DNA from: Sphingosinicella microcystinivorans
GTDB lineage: Bacteria > Pseudomonadota > Alphaproteobacteria > Sphingomonadales > Sphingomonadaceae
Assembly: GCF_003634215.1 (NCBI RefSeq)
Contig: NZ_RBWX01000010.1
Span: 124,001-188,000 of the forward strand
Direction of reading: 5' to 3'
DNA length: 64,000 nucleotides
Below are positions 17,138 through 27,015 of the stretch, piece after piece; within the stretch, counting starts at the first letter, position 1; the number at the start of each line of letters is the position of its first letter. A program made the translations under genes and the position numbers. The notes under the pieces were generated by a model that did no database searches, was not told the DNA's origin, and saw nothing but the letters and a program-made list of their open reading frames with translations.

Positions 17138-19201
17138 ATGCGGCCCGATATCCTCAACCCCCTGTTCGCGGAAATCGCGGCGCTGAAAGGCGTTGGTCCA
17201 GCGCTTCAGCGTCAGCTCGAGCGGCTGGAGATAGCGCGCGTCATCGATCTCCTGTTTCATCTGCCGACGGGCGAGATCGAGCGCCTGCGGATCGATTCCG
17301 TCCACGGCGGACTGGAAGGAAAGGTCGTCACACTCGCTGTCGATGTTGTGGGTCACGAGACGCGCGGGCCCAAGTCGCCGCTGCGTGTTCGGGCACGCGA
17401 TGGAGACGGAAACCTGCTCGATATCGTGTTCTTCACCGATCGCGGCGGCTATGCACGCCAGCTCCTGCCTGTCGGCGAGCGCCGCGTTGTCAGCGGACGG
17501 CTCGACCGCTTCGGGCAAAATCTCCAGATCGTTCATCCCGATCATGTCGTGGTGCTTGAAAAGGCGGGAGATATTCCCGAGCGCGAAGCCGTCTACGGCC
17601 TCACCGAAGGGCTCACGAACCGCCGACTTCGCACGCTCGTCGAACACGCGCTGGAGCGCGTGCCGGAGTTGCCCGAGTGGGCGGGCGGTTCGCTCGTGCG
17701 CCAGCGCGGCTGGCCCCGCTGGCACGAAGCGCTCGCTGCCGCCCATGCCAATGATCGCACAGTGCGCGACCGGCTTGCCTACGACGAACTTTTCGCAAAC
17801 CAGCTCGCACTCCTCCTGATGCGGCAAGCATCGCGCCGCAAGGGCGCGTTGCCGCTCCGGGGTGATGGCCGCCTCATCGATGCCATGCTCCGCGCGCTCC
17901 CGTATCGCCCCACAGGCGCCCAGCAGCGTGCGGTTGCCGAGATTACCGGCGATCTTGCCCAGTCCGCGCCGATGCTGCGGCTGCTGCAGGGCGACGTCGG
18001 TTCGGGCAAGACGCTGGTCGCGCTCGCCGCCATGCTCGGCGCGGTAGAGGCGGGTGCGCAGGCGGCGATGCTCGCCCCCACCGAGATCCTCGCGCGCCAG
18101 CACATGGCGAACATCGCGGCTTTGCTGAACGGCATCGGCGTCCGCGCCGAAATCCTCACCGGCCGCGAGAAAGGCGCGCAGAGGAAGGCCATCCTTGCCG
18201 ACCTCGCGGCGGGGGAGATCCAGATTCTCGTCGGCACCCACGCGATCTTTCAGGAGGCGGTGGACTACAAAAACCTCGGCCTCGTCGTCGTCGACGAGCA
18301 ACACCGCTTCGGCGTCGCGCAGCGCCTGATGCTGGCGGACAAAGCGGAGAAGACCGCACACATGCTGGTGATGACCGCAACACCGATTCCGCGCACACTC
18401 ACGCTCACGCAGTACGGCGAGATGGACATCTCGAAGCTTGACGAGATGCCGCCGGGCCGTACGCCAGTAGGAACCAGCGTCATCAGCCAGGAACGACTTG
18501 AAGAGGTCGTAGAGGGGGTGGGGCGCCTGCTCGCCGATGGCGGGCGCGCGTATTGGGTCTGCCCGCTTGTCGAGGAGAGCGAAGGCGCGGGCGATCTCGC
18601 CGCCGCCGACGCCCGCCACGCCATGCTGAAGGAACGGTTTGGACCCATCGTGGGCCTCGTCCACGGCCGCATGAAGGGGCCGGAGAAGGACGCCGTGATG
18701 GCGGATTTCCAGGCCGGCCGCATTCAGCTTCTCGTCGCCACCACCGTCGTCGAGGTCGGCGTCGACGTGCCGGAGGCGAGTCTGATGATCATTGAGCAGG
18801 CTGAGCGCTTCGGCCTCGCCCAGCTTCACCAGCTTCGCGGTCGTGTCGGGCGGAGTGCCGCGCGGTCGATTTGTCTGCTCGTCCGCGCGCCGCACATTTC
18901 GGAAACAGCGCGAAAGCGCCTTGCCCTCATTAAGGCTTCGAACGACGGGTTCGAAATCGCCGAGGAAGACCTGAAGCTGCGCGGCGGCGGCGAACTGCTT
19001 GGTGTCCGCCAGTCCGGCGACCCGGAGTTCCGTATCGCTACGCCCGAACAGGTTGGCGCGCTGGTCGAGGCGGCGCGCGACGACGCCCGTCTGCTCGTCG
19101 AGCACGAAGGCGGACTTTCCGGCCCGCGCGGCGAGGCAGCCCGCATTCTTCTCTATCTCTTCGGACGTGATGCCGCCGTCGGCCTCTTGCGTTCCGGCTA
19201 G
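17138..19201 (+). CDS. recG: ATP-dependent DNA helicase RecG
   Basis: This 687-residue helicase reverses stalled replication forks and processes branched DNA. The N-terminal wedge/OB domain opens LKGVGPALQRQLERL. The motor has Walker A GDVGSGKTLVALAAM, the DEQHRFGV box, VMTATPIPRTLTLT, VEVGVDVPEAS and QLRGRVGRS. The end carries the RecG segment FEIAEEDLKLRGGGELLGVRQ... (shown in part). The ATG at 17138 fits the usual length; the open frame upstream runs into sdhE on the other strand. Confidence 0.97.
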   Translation: MRPDILNPLFAEIAALKGVGPALQRQLERLEIARVIDLLFHLPTGEIERLRIDSVHGGLEGKVVTLAVDVVGHETRGPKSPLRVRARDGDGNLLDIVFFTDRGGYARQLLPVGERRVVSGRLDRFGQNLQIVHPDHVVVLEKAGDIPEREAVYGLTEGLTNRRLRTLVEHALERVPELPEWAGGSLVRQRGWPRWHEALAAAHANDRTVRDRLAYDELFANQLALLLMRQASRRKGALPLRGDGRLIDAMLRALPYRPTGAQQRAVAEITGDLAQSAPMLRLLQGDVGSGKTLVALAAMLGAVEAGAQAAMLAPTEILARQHMANIAALLNGIGVRAEILTGREKGAQRKAILADLAAGEIQILVGTHAIFQEAVDYKNLGLVVVDEQHRFGVAQRLMLADKAEKTAHMLVMTATPIPRTLTLTQYGEMDISKLDEMPPGRTPVGTSVISQERLEEVVEGVGRLLADGGRAYWVCPLVEESEGAGDLAAADARHAMLKERFGPIVGLVHGRMKGPEKDAVMADFQAGRIQLLVATTVVEVGVDVPEASLMIIEQAERFGLAQLHQLRGRVGRSAARSICLLVRAPHISETARKRLALIKASNDGFEIAEEDLKLRGGGELLGVRQSGDPEFRIATPEQVGALVEAARDDARLLVEHEGGLSGPRGEAARILLYLFGRDAAVGLLRSG

Positions 19202-19225
19202 CTGTTTGCGACAGCGCCAGAAGAG

Positions 19226-19732
19226 ATGAAGACACAGCTTACTATCGCGCTGCTGCTCGCACTGGCGACGCCGTCCCTCGCTGGGATGGACTGGGCGTCC
19301 GCGCGGCTTGAAGGCGCGATGTCGGCCTATCAAACGGGCGATTACCGTACGGCGCGGCGGGGCTTCCAACGCCTTGCAGAGCATGGCTCGGCGATTGCCG
19401 AAACCATGCTTGGCGTCATGTATGCGAAGGGGCAAGGCGTTCGGGCAAGCGCAGCCGTTGCTGCCGGATGGTTCCACCGCGCGGCCAGCCGAGGCTACGG
19501 CCCCGCGCAGATTGCGCTCTCGGATGCCTTCGCGCACGGGCAGGGTGTCAGCCGAAACGTCGACGATGCCTATTTCTGGGCGCTTGCCGCCACGACCGGG
19601 GGGGACCGCAGCGCCGAGGCGTCCGGCCGTATCCGGGTCACGACACTCGGCAGATCTCTCAGTCGCGAAACCCGGGCAGAGATCGGCGAGGAGGTTCACA
19701 ACTGGCGCCCGCGCGCGCAGCGGGAGCGATAA
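19226..19732 (+). CDS. Secreted Sel1-like repeat protein
   Basis: A protein of 168 residues with a signal peptide (MKTQLTIALLLALATPSLAG) and Sel1-type TPR-like repeats. The repeats read AYQTGDYRTARRGFQRLAEHG, then AETMLGVMYAKGQGV and QIALSDAFAHGQGV-R, with the consensus A-x2-L-G-x2-Y-x2-G-x-G-V. It probably acts as a periplasmic protein-binding scaffold. Partners are unknown. It starts 24 nt after recG and may be co-transcribed. Confidence 0.83.
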   Translation: MKTQLTIALLLALATPSLAGMDWASARLEGAMSAYQTGDYRTARRGFQRLAEHGSAIAETMLGVMYAKGQGVRASAAVAAGWFHRAASRGYGPAQIALSDAFAHGQGVSRNVDDAYFWALAATTGGDRSAEASGRIRVTTLGRSLSRETRAEIGEEVHNWRPRAQRER

Positions 19733-19749
19733 GTCGGAGGCTTTCGAAG

Positions 19750-20148
19750 GTGCACACGGGGTCTTGTCTGTGCGGTGCGGTGAGCTTCACGGTGGAGGGT
19801 GATCTGCCCGGGCCCGATGGCTGTCATTGCACACAATGCCGGAAACAGTCGGGCCACTTTTTCGTGTCGACCGATGTGCCTCGTTCGGCCCTCACCATCA
19901 GCGGTGCGGAAAACGTCCGCTGGTTCCGGTCCTCCGAAAGGGTACGCCGCGGCTTCTGCGCGACCTGCGGTTCATCGCTGTTCTGGGATCCGGTCGGCCG
20001 CGACTGGATGGGGATTGCGATGGGTGCCTTCAATACGCCGACGAACACGCGCCTTGCCGTGCACGTCCACACGGCCGAAAAGGGCGACTACTACGACATC
20101 GCCGACAGTGCCCCGCAGTTCACTACGGTACCGCCCCGGCCGCACTGA
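19750..20148 (+). CDS. GFA family (CENP-V/GFA domain) protein
   Basis: A small zinc protein of 132 residues with the family's cysteine pattern: CLCGAVSF near the N-terminus, CHCTQCRKQSGH, and FCATCGSSLFW. GFA domains were named after glutathione-dependent formaldehyde-activating enzyme, but most members have no proven reaction. The start is a GTG at 19750 with GGAGG upstream. It lies 17 nt after the Sel1-repeat gene and converges with tyrS, whose stop is 8 nt away. Confidence 0.86.
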   Translation: MHTGSCLCGAVSFTVEGDLPGPDGCHCTQCRKQSGHFFVSTDVPRSALTISGAENVRWFRSSERVRRGFCATCGSSLFWDPVGRDWMGIAMGAFNTPTNTRLAVHVHTAEKGDYYDIADSAPQFTTVPPRPH

Positions 20149-20156
20149 TGGCAGTC

Positions 20157-21380
20157 TTAGCCGAAGTTCACCACGCCGTGCCGCTTTTTCCCCGCTGACA
20201 CGCGCACCGCGCCTGCGCCTGAAACCGTCGCGGTGGCATCCGTCACGGCTTCGCCGTTCACGCGCGCGCCGCCCTGCGTGATCAGGCGCCGCGCTTCGCC
20301 CTTGGAAGCGGAAAGGCCGAGGTCGACGAGCGCATCGACGAGCGGGATCGCGCCCGCCGCGGTGATGTGCGGCAAATCCTCGCCCGCGCGGCCTTCGGCA
20401 AATGTCGCACGCGCGGTTTCCGCTGCGCCCTGCGCTGCGTCCTCGCCCCGGCACATCGCCGTCGCCGCGTTCGCGAGCGTTTCCTTGGCGGCGTTGATCT
20501 CAGCACCTTCCAGCGCTTCCAGTCGCGCGATCTCATCGAGCGGTAGGTCGGTGAACAGCTTCAGGAAGCGCCCCACATCGGCATCATGCGTGTTCCGCCA
20601 GAATTGCCAGTAATCGTAGGCGGGAAGCGACTCCTCGTTGAGCCACACGGCGCCCGCCATCGTCTTGCCCATCTTGCCACCGTCGGCGGTGGTGATGAGC
20701 GGCGTCGTCACGCCGAACACTTCGGTGCCGTCCACGCGGCGCGCGAGTTCGACACCGTTCACGATGTTGCCCCACTGGTCCGATCCGCCCATCTGCAGGC
20801 GGCAGGCGGCGCGGCGCGAGAGTTCGAGGAAGTCGTATGCCTGCAGGATCATGTAGTTGAACTCGAGGAAGCTCAGCGACTGCTCGCGCTCAAGGCGCAG
20901 CTTCACCGAATCGAAGCTCAGCATCCGGTTCACCGAAAAGTGCTGGCCGATGTCGCGAAGGAACGGGATGTATTCGAGGCGGTCGAGCCACTCGGCATTG
21001 TCGACCATCACGGCATCGGTGGGGCCGTCGCCGAAGGTCAGGAACTTCTCGAAGATGCGCTTGATCGAGGCGACGTTGCTCGCGATCGTCTCGGTCGTCA
21101 TCAGCCGCCGGGCTTCGTCCTTGAAGCTCGGGTCGCCGATCTTGCCGGTGCCGCCGCCCATCAGCACGATCGGCTTGTGACCGGTCTGCTGAAGACGGCG
21201 TAGAAGCATGATCTGCACGAGGCTGCCGACATGCAGCGAGGGCGCCGTTGGATCGAAGCCGATATAGCCGGGTACGACCTGCTTCATCGCAAGCGCATCG
21301 AGCGCCGCCGCGTCGGTCTGCTGATGGATATAGCCGCGCGCATCGAGCAGGCGTAGGAGATCGGACTTGAATTGGGTCAT
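20157..21380 (-). CDS. tyrS: Tyrosine-tRNA ligase
   Basis: The enzyme (407 residues) charges tRNA-Tyr. It shows the class I signatures HVGSL (HIGH) and GGKMGKT (KMSKS), the tyrosine pocket YDFLELSRR...[10 protein letters not shown] and a C-terminal S4-type RNA-binding domain ([18 protein letters not shown], near residues 355-372). The start is set at MTQFKSDL (21380), which matches the usual N-terminus. It is divergent from anmK with only 32 bases between the starts, so their promoters must overlap. Confidence 0.96.
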   Translation of the reverse strand: MTQFKSDLLRLLDARGYIHQQTDAAALDALAMKQVVPGYIGFDPTAPSLHVGSLVQIMLLRRLQQTGHKPIVLMGGGTGKIGDPSFKDEARRLMTTETIASNVASIKRIFEKFLTFGDGPTDAVMVDNAEWLDRLEYIPFLRDIGQHFSVNRMLSFDSVKLRLEREQSLSFLEFNYMILQAYDFLELSRRAACRLQMGGSDQWGNIVNGVELARRVDGTEVFGVTTPLITTADGGKMGKTMAGAVWLNEESLPAYDYWQFWRNTHDADVGRFLKLFTDLPLDEIARLEALEGAEINAAKETLANAATAMCRGEDAAQGAAETARATFAEGRAGEDLPHITAAGAIPLVDALVDLGLSASKGEARRLITQGGARVNGEAVTDATATVSGAGAVRVSAGKKRHGVVNFG

Positions 21381-21412
21381 AGCGGCCGGGCGCATAGCAT
21401 GAGGGTGAGCGT

Positions 21413-22498
21413 ATGAGTAGCGGGCTTTATCGCGCGGTTGGCCTGATGTCCGGCACGTCGATGGACGGAATCGACGCCGCGCTCATCGAAACGGACGGCG
21501 AGGGGCACGTCCGCCCGCTCGGTTTTCTCAGCGTTCCCTATGGTGAAGACACGCGCAAAAAGCTCCGTGCCTCCATCGAACGTGCGCTTGGCGTGGATGC
21601 GCCCGGCGCGGACCCGGTTATCGATGATGCCGCGCGAGAGATCACCGCGCTGCACGCCGAAGCGGTGCGCGCGCTGCTGGATGGCGCCTCCGCCGACGTC
21701 GTCGGCTTCCACGGCCAAACCATTGCGCATCGGCCGGAACGCGGCTGGACATGGCAGATCGGCGACGGCGCCGTGCTCGCCCGTGCGCTCGGCATCCCGG
21801 TGGTTGCCGACCTTCGATCGGCGGACGTCGCGGCGGGCGGGCAGGGGGCGCCGCTGCTTCCCGTCTATCACCGTGCGCTCGCCTCGGCGCTTGGCGGGCC
21901 GATCGCCGTTCTCAATCTTGGGGGCGTCGGCAATGTCACTTTCCTTGGCGCGGACGATCAGATGATCGCTTTTGATACCGGCCCGGCCAACGCGCTCATC
22001 GATGATTGGGTGCTGGCCGCGCGCGGTCTCAGCCATGATGCGGGCGGCGCGATCGCGGCGTCCGGTCACGTGCACGAGGATGTTCTGGCGCGCATGACGA
22101 CGCTCGACTGGTTCGACGTTCCGCCGCCCAAGTCGCTCGATCGGCATGATTTCTCGCTGAATGCCGTCAGCGGCCTGTCGTTCGAGGATGGAGCAGCGAC
22201 GCTCACCGCGTTCACGGCGGAAACCGTCCGGCTGGCACTCGCCCATCTTCCGGTGCCTCCCGCGCGGCTGCTCGTCACCGGCGGCGGGCGGCACAACGCC
22301 ACGCTGATGCGGATGCTCGCAGAGCGCACGGGTGTTCCCACCGACCCGGTGGAGGCTGTGGGCTGGCGCGGCGACGCGATGGAGGCAGAAGGCTTCGCCT
22401 ACATGGCGGTTCGCCGCCTCTGCGGCCTCCCCATTAGCTTCCCCGGCACCACGGGCGTACCGGCGCCCACCGTGGGCGGCGTCATCATCCAGCCCTGA
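21413..22498 (+). CDS. anmK: Anhydro-N-acetylmuramic acid kinase
   Basis: This 361-residue peptidoglycan-recycling kinase opens with [17 protein letters not shown], the phosphate-binding loop of the AnmK family, followed by [25 protein letters not shown] and the ATP-site segment [10 protein letters not shown]. It hydrolyses and phosphorylates 1,6-anhydro-MurNAc to MurNAc-6-phosphate. The ATG is preceded by GAGGGTGAG. It is divergent from tyrS. Confidence 0.96.
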   Translation: MSSGLYRAVGLMSGTSMDGIDAALIETDGEGHVRPLGFLSVPYGEDTRKKLRASIERALGVDAPGADPVIDDAAREITALHAEAVRALLDGASADVVGFHGQTIAHRPERGWTWQIGDGAVLARALGIPVVADLRSADVAAGGQGAPLLPVYHRALASALGGPIAVLNLGGVGNVTFLGADDQMIAFDTGPANALIDDWVLAARGLSHDAGGAIAASGHVHEDVLARMTTLDWFDVPPPKSLDRHDFSLNAVSGLSFEDGAATLTAFTAETVRLALAHLPVPPARLLVTGGGRHNATLMRMLAERTGVPTDPVEAVGWRGDAMEAEGFAYMAVRRLCGLPISFPGTTGVPAPTVGGVIIQP

Positions 22499-22603
22499 CG
22501 CTTCTGTATGGCGGATGGCTTGCCAAAGGGTCGCGCAATTTTCTAACAAAGCGCGCGAGTCGTCGCTGGGACCGCGGCCTGAACGAGTTTTAAGGAGAAA
22601 TCG

Positions 22604-23689
22604 ATGACATCCGGTCTTGAATTCCGCGTTACCCCCGCGACTCCGGTCCCCGCCGCGGAGCGCGCGAAGCTGCTTGAAAACCCGGGATTCGGAAAGCTTT
22701 TCACCGATCACATGGTGACGATCGAGTGGAGCGAGGGCAAAGGCTGGCACGACGCCGAAGTACGTGCCCGTGCGCCTTTCGCGCTCGATCCGGCGGCGGC
22801 CGTGCTGCACTACGCGCAGGAAATCTTCGAAGGCATGAAGGCGTACCGCGGTCGTGGCGGCGAGATCACCATGTTTCGCCCCGAAGAGAACGCGCGCCGG
22901 TTCAACGAGTCGGCGGACCGCATGGCGATGCCGCGCATTCCTGAAGAGCTCTTTGTCGAGGCGGTGGAAAAGCTCGTCGCCCTCGACCGCGACTGGATTC
23001 CGGACGGCGAAGGCAGCCTCTATCTCCGCCCGTTCATGTTCTCGGACGAGGTGTTTCTCGGCGTCAGGCCTGCCGCGCACTATATCTTCTGCGTGATCGC
23101 GAGCCCGGTCGGTCCTTATTTCAAGGGCGGCGACAAGCCGGTCACGATCTGGGTTTCGGACAATTACACGCGCGCGGCGCCGGGCGGCACCGGCGCGGCG
23201 AAGTGCGGCGGCAACTATGCCGGCAGCCTCATCGCGCAGGCGGAGGCGATCCGTCAGGGTTGCGATCAGGTCGTGTTCCTCGATGCGGCCGAGCGCCGCT
23301 GGGTCGAGGAACTGGGCGGCATGAATGTCTTCTTCGTGATGGAAGACGGCAGCATCATCACCCCGCCGCTCGGCACGATCCTCCCCGGCATCACGCGCGC
23401 GTCGCTCATCGAGCTCGCGCGGGCAGATGGCGTCAAGGTGGAAGAAAAGCCCTACAGCTTCGATGAATGGAAGGCGGACGCGGAAAGCGGTCGTCTGCGC
23501 GAGGTGTTCGCGTGCGGCACCGCGGCGGTCGTCGCAGCGATCGGCACGGTTCGCTATCGGGGCGGCGAGTTCACCATCGGTGACGGCATGACGACGGGCC
23601 CCGTCACGCAGAAGCTGCGCGAGGCGCTCGTCGGCATCCAGCGTGGAGAGTCGAACGACGAGCGCGGCTGGATTCGCAAGGTCGCCTGA
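22604..23689 (+). CDS. ilvE: Branched-chain amino acid aminotransferase
   Basis: This PLP enzyme of 361 residues interconverts branched-chain amino acids and their 2-oxo acids. The Schiff-base lysine is K200 in GAAKCGGNYAGSL. Other family marks are LHYAQEIFEGMKAYR, LYLRPFMF, PPLGTILPGITR and the late ACGTAAVV block. TAAGGAG lies at good spacing before the ATG, and a 105-base leader separates it from anmK. A strong terminator follows. Confidence 0.96.
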   Translation: MTSGLEFRVTPATPVPAAERAKLLENPGFGKLFTDHMVTIEWSEGKGWHDAEVRARAPFALDPAAAVLHYAQEIFEGMKAYRGRGGEITMFRPEENARRFNESADRMAMPRIPEELFVEAVEKLVALDRDWIPDGEGSLYLRPFMFSDEVFLGVRPAAHYIFCVIASPVGPYFKGGDKPVTIWVSDNYTRAAPGGTGAAKCGGNYAGSLIAQAEAIRQGCDQVVFLDAAERRWVEELGGMNVFFVMEDGSIITPPLGTILPGITRASLIELARADGVKVEEKPYSFDEWKADAESGRLREVFACGTAAVVAAIGTVRYRGGEFTIGDGMTTGPVTQKLREALVGIQRGESNDERGWIRKVA

Positions 23690-23701
23690 TCACAGGCAAA
23701 G

Positions 23702-23740
23702 AAAAAGCCCCCGGTCTCATGCGAGGCCGGGGGCTTTTTT
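23702..23740. terminator. Bidirectional Rho-independent terminator
   Basis: AGCCCCCGG (23706-23714) pairs with CCGGGGGCT (23727-23735). A run of A lies before the stem and a run of six T after it, so it can end both ilvE (plus) and the convergent hydrolase gene (minus). Confidence 0.92.
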
Positions 23741-23749
23741 GTGCGTTTC

Positions 23750-24397
23750 CTAGCGGTCCGTCGCGAGCCGCATGTCGAGGTAAGTGTCGATCACGCCCAT
23801 CAGTTCGTTCATCTCGTTCGCGAAGAAGTGGTTCGCGCCGGGAACGGTCTCATACGTGATCGTGATGTGCTTCTGGGTTTTCAGCTTGTCGACGAGCTTC
23901 TGAACCGCGCCGTGCGCGACCACTTCGTCGGCAAGGCCTTGCACGATGAGGCCCGACGAGGGGCAGGGGGCAAGGAAGCCGAAGTCGTACATGTTCGCGG
24001 GCGGTGCTACCGAAATGAAGCCCTTGATCTCCGGGCGGCGCATCAGCAGCTGCATCCCGATCCACGCGCCGAAGCTGAAGCCGCCAACCCAGGTGACGGG
24101 CGCTTCCGGATTGAACTGCTGCAGCCAGTCAAGCGCGCTCGCTGCGTCCGAAAGCTCGCCGACGCCCTGGTCGAACGTACCCTGGCTGCGGCCGACACCC
24201 CGGAAGTTGAAACGCAGCGTTGCGAAGCCGCGCCGCACGAACGACTGGTACATCGCCTGCACAATGGCGTTGTTCATCGTGCCGCCGCCCTGCGGGTGCG
24301 GGTGGAGTAGAATGGCGACGGGTGAGCGCGGCTTGTTGCCGGGCTGATAGCGTCCCTCGAGCCGGCCTTCCGGTCCGGGGAAAATCACTTCGGGCAT
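23750..24397 (-). CDS. Alpha/beta hydrolase
   Basis: The 215-residue protein has a single alpha/beta-hydrolase domain: HPHPQGGGTMNN (oxyanion region), FNFRGVGRS, and the nucleophile elbow GFSFGAW. A late Asp (GLADEVV) and His (GANHFF) complete the triad. It belongs to the small cytoplasmic hydrolase group with the HPHPxxGG motif, mostly uncharacterised. No signal peptide is present. It is divergent from the cysteine desulfurase gene. Confidence 0.87.
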   Translation of the reverse strand: MPEVIFPGPEGRLEGRYQPGNKPRSPVAILLHPHPQGGGTMNNAIVQAMYQSFVRRGFATLRFNFRGVGRSQGTFDQGVGELSDAASALDWLQQFNPEAPVTWVGGFSFGAWIGMQLLMRRPEIKGFISVAPPANMYDFGFLAPCPSSGLIVQGLADEVVAHGAVQKLVDKLKTQKHITITYETVPGANHFFANEMNELMGVIDTYLDMRLATDR

Positions 24398-24461
24398 CTA
24401 TGGTCCTGATACTGTGCGCGTGAAAGCGCATCCCTATATAGGAAACACCCTTCCGAACTCA

Positions 24462-25559
24462 ATGAATGAGTCGCGGGGATGGCAAGGTAGTGATTTGACG
24501 CAGCGTATCTATCTCGATTGGAATGCCACCGCACCGATGTCGGCGTGTGCGGCAGAGGCGATGGCCGAGGCAGCCCGCGCCTGGGCCAATCCGTCGTCCG
24601 TCCATGCCGAAGGGCGCCGTGCGAAGGCGCTTCTGGAAGATTGCCGCGACCGCATCGCCGCCGCACTTGGCGCCTTTCCGCAGCAGATCGTGTTCACGAG
24701 CGGCGGCACCGAGGCGCTGGCCCTCGCGCTGAACGGTGCGAAGGCGAGCCGCCGCCTCGTCCTTGCGACCGAACACGCCGCCGTCCTCGCCGCTGCGCCG
24801 GACGCGGAGATCGTTCCTGTTGACGCAAACGGCCTCGCCCGGCTTCCGGCGCTGGAGGCCGGCGATCTTCTCGCCGTTGGACACGCCAACAACGAAACCG
24901 GCGTCATCCAGCCGATCGCCGAGATCGTTGAAGCTGCCCACGCCGCCGGTGCGCGCGTCGTTTGTGATGCGGTACAGACCGCCGGCAAACTGCCGCTTCC
25001 GCCAGCCGATTTCGTGGTCCTCTCAGGGCACAAGCTCGGCGGTCCACCGGGCGTCGGCGTCCTTGTCGTGCGCTGCGCCGACGACTTCTCTGCGATCCAG
25101 AGGGGCGGCGGGCAGGAGCGCGGGCTTCGCGGCGGCACCGAGAACCTCATCGGCATCGCCGGTTTTGCAGCAGCGCTTGAAGCTCGCCGCGCGGACACGG
25201 ATTGGCTCGCCCGCGCAGGCGAACTGCGGGATCGTATGGAGGCGCGCTTCGCGGCCCTAGGTGCCGAAATCGTCGCCGCGTCCGCGCCCCGCCTGCCGAC
25301 GACGAGCATGATCCGCATGGCGGGCGTTCCCGCCGCCACCCAGCTCATCCGGTTCGATATGGCAGGCATTGCCGTTTCCAGCGGCTCGGCTTGCTCCTCG
25401 GGCAAGGTCGGTGCCAGCCATGTGCTTGCCGCGATGGGCATGGGCCCTGCGGCTGCGGAGGTCATCCGTGTCAGCCTCGGCTGGACAACGACCGAGGCTG
25501 AAATCGATGCCTTCTGCGCGGCATGGGAAGTCGCCGCCTCGGCAAGGCAGGCGGCATGA
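24462..25559 (+). CDS. Cysteine desulfurase, first of a tandem pair
   Basis: The 365-residue PLP enzyme should take sulfur from cysteine for Fe-S cluster or thio-cofactor synthesis. It shows YLDWNATAP, FTSGGTEAL, TEHAAV, NNETGVIQP, CDAVQTAGK, the PLP lysine in LSGHKLGG and the persulfide cysteine in SGSACSSGK. The ATG at 24462 has a weak ribosome site; a TTG at 24495 after AAGGTAG is an alternative that would trim 11 residues. The final codons overlap the second desulfurase by four bases. Identity with NifS, IscS or SufS cannot be decided by eye. Confidence 0.9.
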   Translation: MNESRGWQGSDLTQRIYLDWNATAPMSACAAEAMAEAARAWANPSSVHAEGRRAKALLEDCRDRIAAALGAFPQQIVFTSGGTEALALALNGAKASRRLVLATEHAAVLAAAPDAEIVPVDANGLARLPALEAGDLLAVGHANNETGVIQPIAEIVEAAHAAGARVVCDAVQTAGKLPLPPADFVVLSGHKLGGPPGVGVLVVRCADDFSAIQRGGGQERGLRGGTENLIGIAGFAAALEARRADTDWLARAGELRDRMEARFAALGAEIVAASAPRLPTTSMIRMAGVPAATQLIRFDMAGIAVSSGSACSSGKVGASHVLAAMGMGPAAAEVIRVSLGWTTTEAEIDAFCAAWEVAASARQAA

Positions 25560-26683
25560 ACATCTATCTCGACTATCAGGCGACGACGCCTGCTGATCCC
25601 GCCGCCGTCGCCGCGATGCAGCCCTTCTGGACGGCGAAGTTCGGCAACCCGCACAGCAATCATCGCTTTGGTTGGGAGGCGGAAGCGGCCGTGGACGTCG
25701 CCCGCGGCCAACTCGCACAGCTTCTGAATGTTCAGCCGGAATCCGTTGTTTTCACAAGCGGAGCGACCGAAGCAAATAACCTCGCGTTGAAGGGCGTGAT
25801 GGCCCGCGCCGCGCGTCGTCGCCTCGTCACCGTCGCCACGGAGCACAGCTGCGTCCTCGAAACTGCGCGCTATCTCGAAGCGCGCGGTTTCGTGCTCACA
25901 GTGCTCGGCGTCGGCGCGGACGGCCTCATCGATCTCGCCGCCCTCGAAGCCGCGCTCGGTCCCGATGTGGCGCTCGTTTCCGTCATGGCGGTCAACAACG
26001 AGATCGGCGTCGTTCAGCCGATCGCTGAGATCGCTGCTGCCGCTCACGCCGCCGGCGCGCTGTTCCACTGCGACGCTGCGCAGGGCTTCGGCAAGATCCC
26101 GCTCGACATGCCGGGGTTCGGCATCGATCTCATCAGCCTGTCGGCGCACAAGATTTACGGGCCAAAGGGCATCGGTGCGCTTGTCCTCCGCCCCGGTCTC
26201 GATCTCGAACCGCAGATGCACGGCGGCGGGCAGGAAGGGGGCGGCCTTCGTTCCGGCACCCTCGCCACGCCGCTTGCTGTCGGTTTCGGCAAGGCCGCAG
26301 AGATCGCGGGCGCGCGCATGGAGGAAGATGCTGCCCATGCCGAAGCGCTGTGGGAGGCTTTCCTTGCCGCGCTCCATGTGCCCCAGGTCATCAACGGCAG
26401 CACCGCGCACCGCTGGCGCGGCAACATCAACCTGCGCTTCGAAGGGCTGGATGGCGACCGCCTGATCGCGGACCTCCGCCGTCTCTCCATCTCATCGGGC
26501 GCTGCGTGCGCAAGCGCGAAGGGGCGGCACAGCCACGTTCTCGAAGCGCTCGGGCTCAGCCGCGCGCAGGCAAAGGCGAGCCTCCGTATAGGCTGGGGAC
26601 GTTTCTCGACCGAAGACGAGGTGCGCGCCGCTGCTGCAATGATTGAAGAGGCGGTGCTTATGCAGCGGAGGACAGCGGCGTGA
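25556..26683 (+). CDS. Cysteine desulfurase, second of a tandem pair
   Basis: This 375-residue paralogue starts at an ATG overlapping the first gene's stop (ATGA). It has YLDYQATTP, FTSGATEANN, TEHSCVLE, NNEIGVVQPI, CDAAQGFGK, the lysine in LSAHKIYGPKG and the loop cysteine in SSGAACASAKG. The loop here reads CASAKG rather than the CSSGKV of its neighbour, so the two may serve different acceptors. It is followed by a ferredoxin gene overlapping by four bases (GTGA). All three form one translation-coupled unit. Confidence 0.92.
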   Translation: MNIYLDYQATTPADPAAVAAMQPFWTAKFGNPHSNHRFGWEAEAAVDVARGQLAQLLNVQPESVVFTSGATEANNLALKGVMARAARRRLVTVATEHSCVLETARYLEARGFVLTVLGVGADGLIDLAALEAALGPDVALVSVMAVNNEIGVVQPIAEIAAAAHAAGALFHCDAAQGFGKIPLDMPGFGIDLISLSAHKIYGPKGIGALVLRPGLDLEPQMHGGGQEGGGLRSGTLATPLAVGFGKAAEIAGARMEEDAAHAEALWEAFLAALHVPQVINGSTAHRWRGNINLRFEGLDGDRLIADLRRLSISSGAACASAKGRHSHVLEALGLSRAQAKASLRIGWGRFSTEDEVRAAAAMIEEAVLMQRRTAA

Positions 26684-27015
26684 CGTTGGTACGGTTCATA
26701 TCGGCGGACGGCGCCAAGGTCGTCGAGGTGGAAGCCACGCCGGGCGAGCGTGTGCTGGAGATCGCGCAGCTGCATGATCAGCCGCTGGAAGGCGTCTGCG
26801 AAGGCCAGATGGCCTGCTCCACCTGCCACGTCATCGTCGCGGAGCGGCATGCAGCTCTGCTGCCGCGCCCAAGCGTGGAGGAAGAGGACATGCTCGATTT
26901 CGCCTACGGCGTCACGCGCAACTCGCGGCTCGCCTGCCAGCTTTACACGGCTGAAGACTTGGCGGAGCTTGAGATGCGCATGCCCGCCGGCGCGGTGAAC
27001 ATGCAAAGTCGCTAG
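26680..27015 (+). CDS. Adrenodoxin-type [2Fe-2S] ferredoxin
   Basis: The protein (111 residues) has the cluster ligands C40, C46, C49 and C86 (C-x5-C-x2-C-x36-C) of the vertebrate-type ferredoxin family, which includes the ISC ferredoxin Fdx. The start is a GTG overlapping the desulfurase stop. Linkage with desulfurases points to electron supply for Fe-S assembly, though no scaffold gene (iscU, sufB) is nearby. Confidence 0.92.
   Translation: MTLVRFISADGAKVVEVEATPGERVLEIAQLHDQPLEGVCEGQMACSTCHVIVAERHAALLPRPSVEEEDMLDFAYGVTRNSRLACQLYTAEDLAELEMRMPAGAVNMQSR

Noticed and set aside
17048-19699. An 883-codon open frame on the minus strand opposite recG
   Set aside because: The plus strand encodes a complete RecG with every motif. 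Long antisense frames are common in GC-rich genes with strong third-position bias; the antisense product has no recognisable domain.
24509-26410. A 633-codon minus-strand frame across both cysteine desulfurase genes
   Set aside because: It spans two genuine, coupled genes on the other strand and shows no motif.
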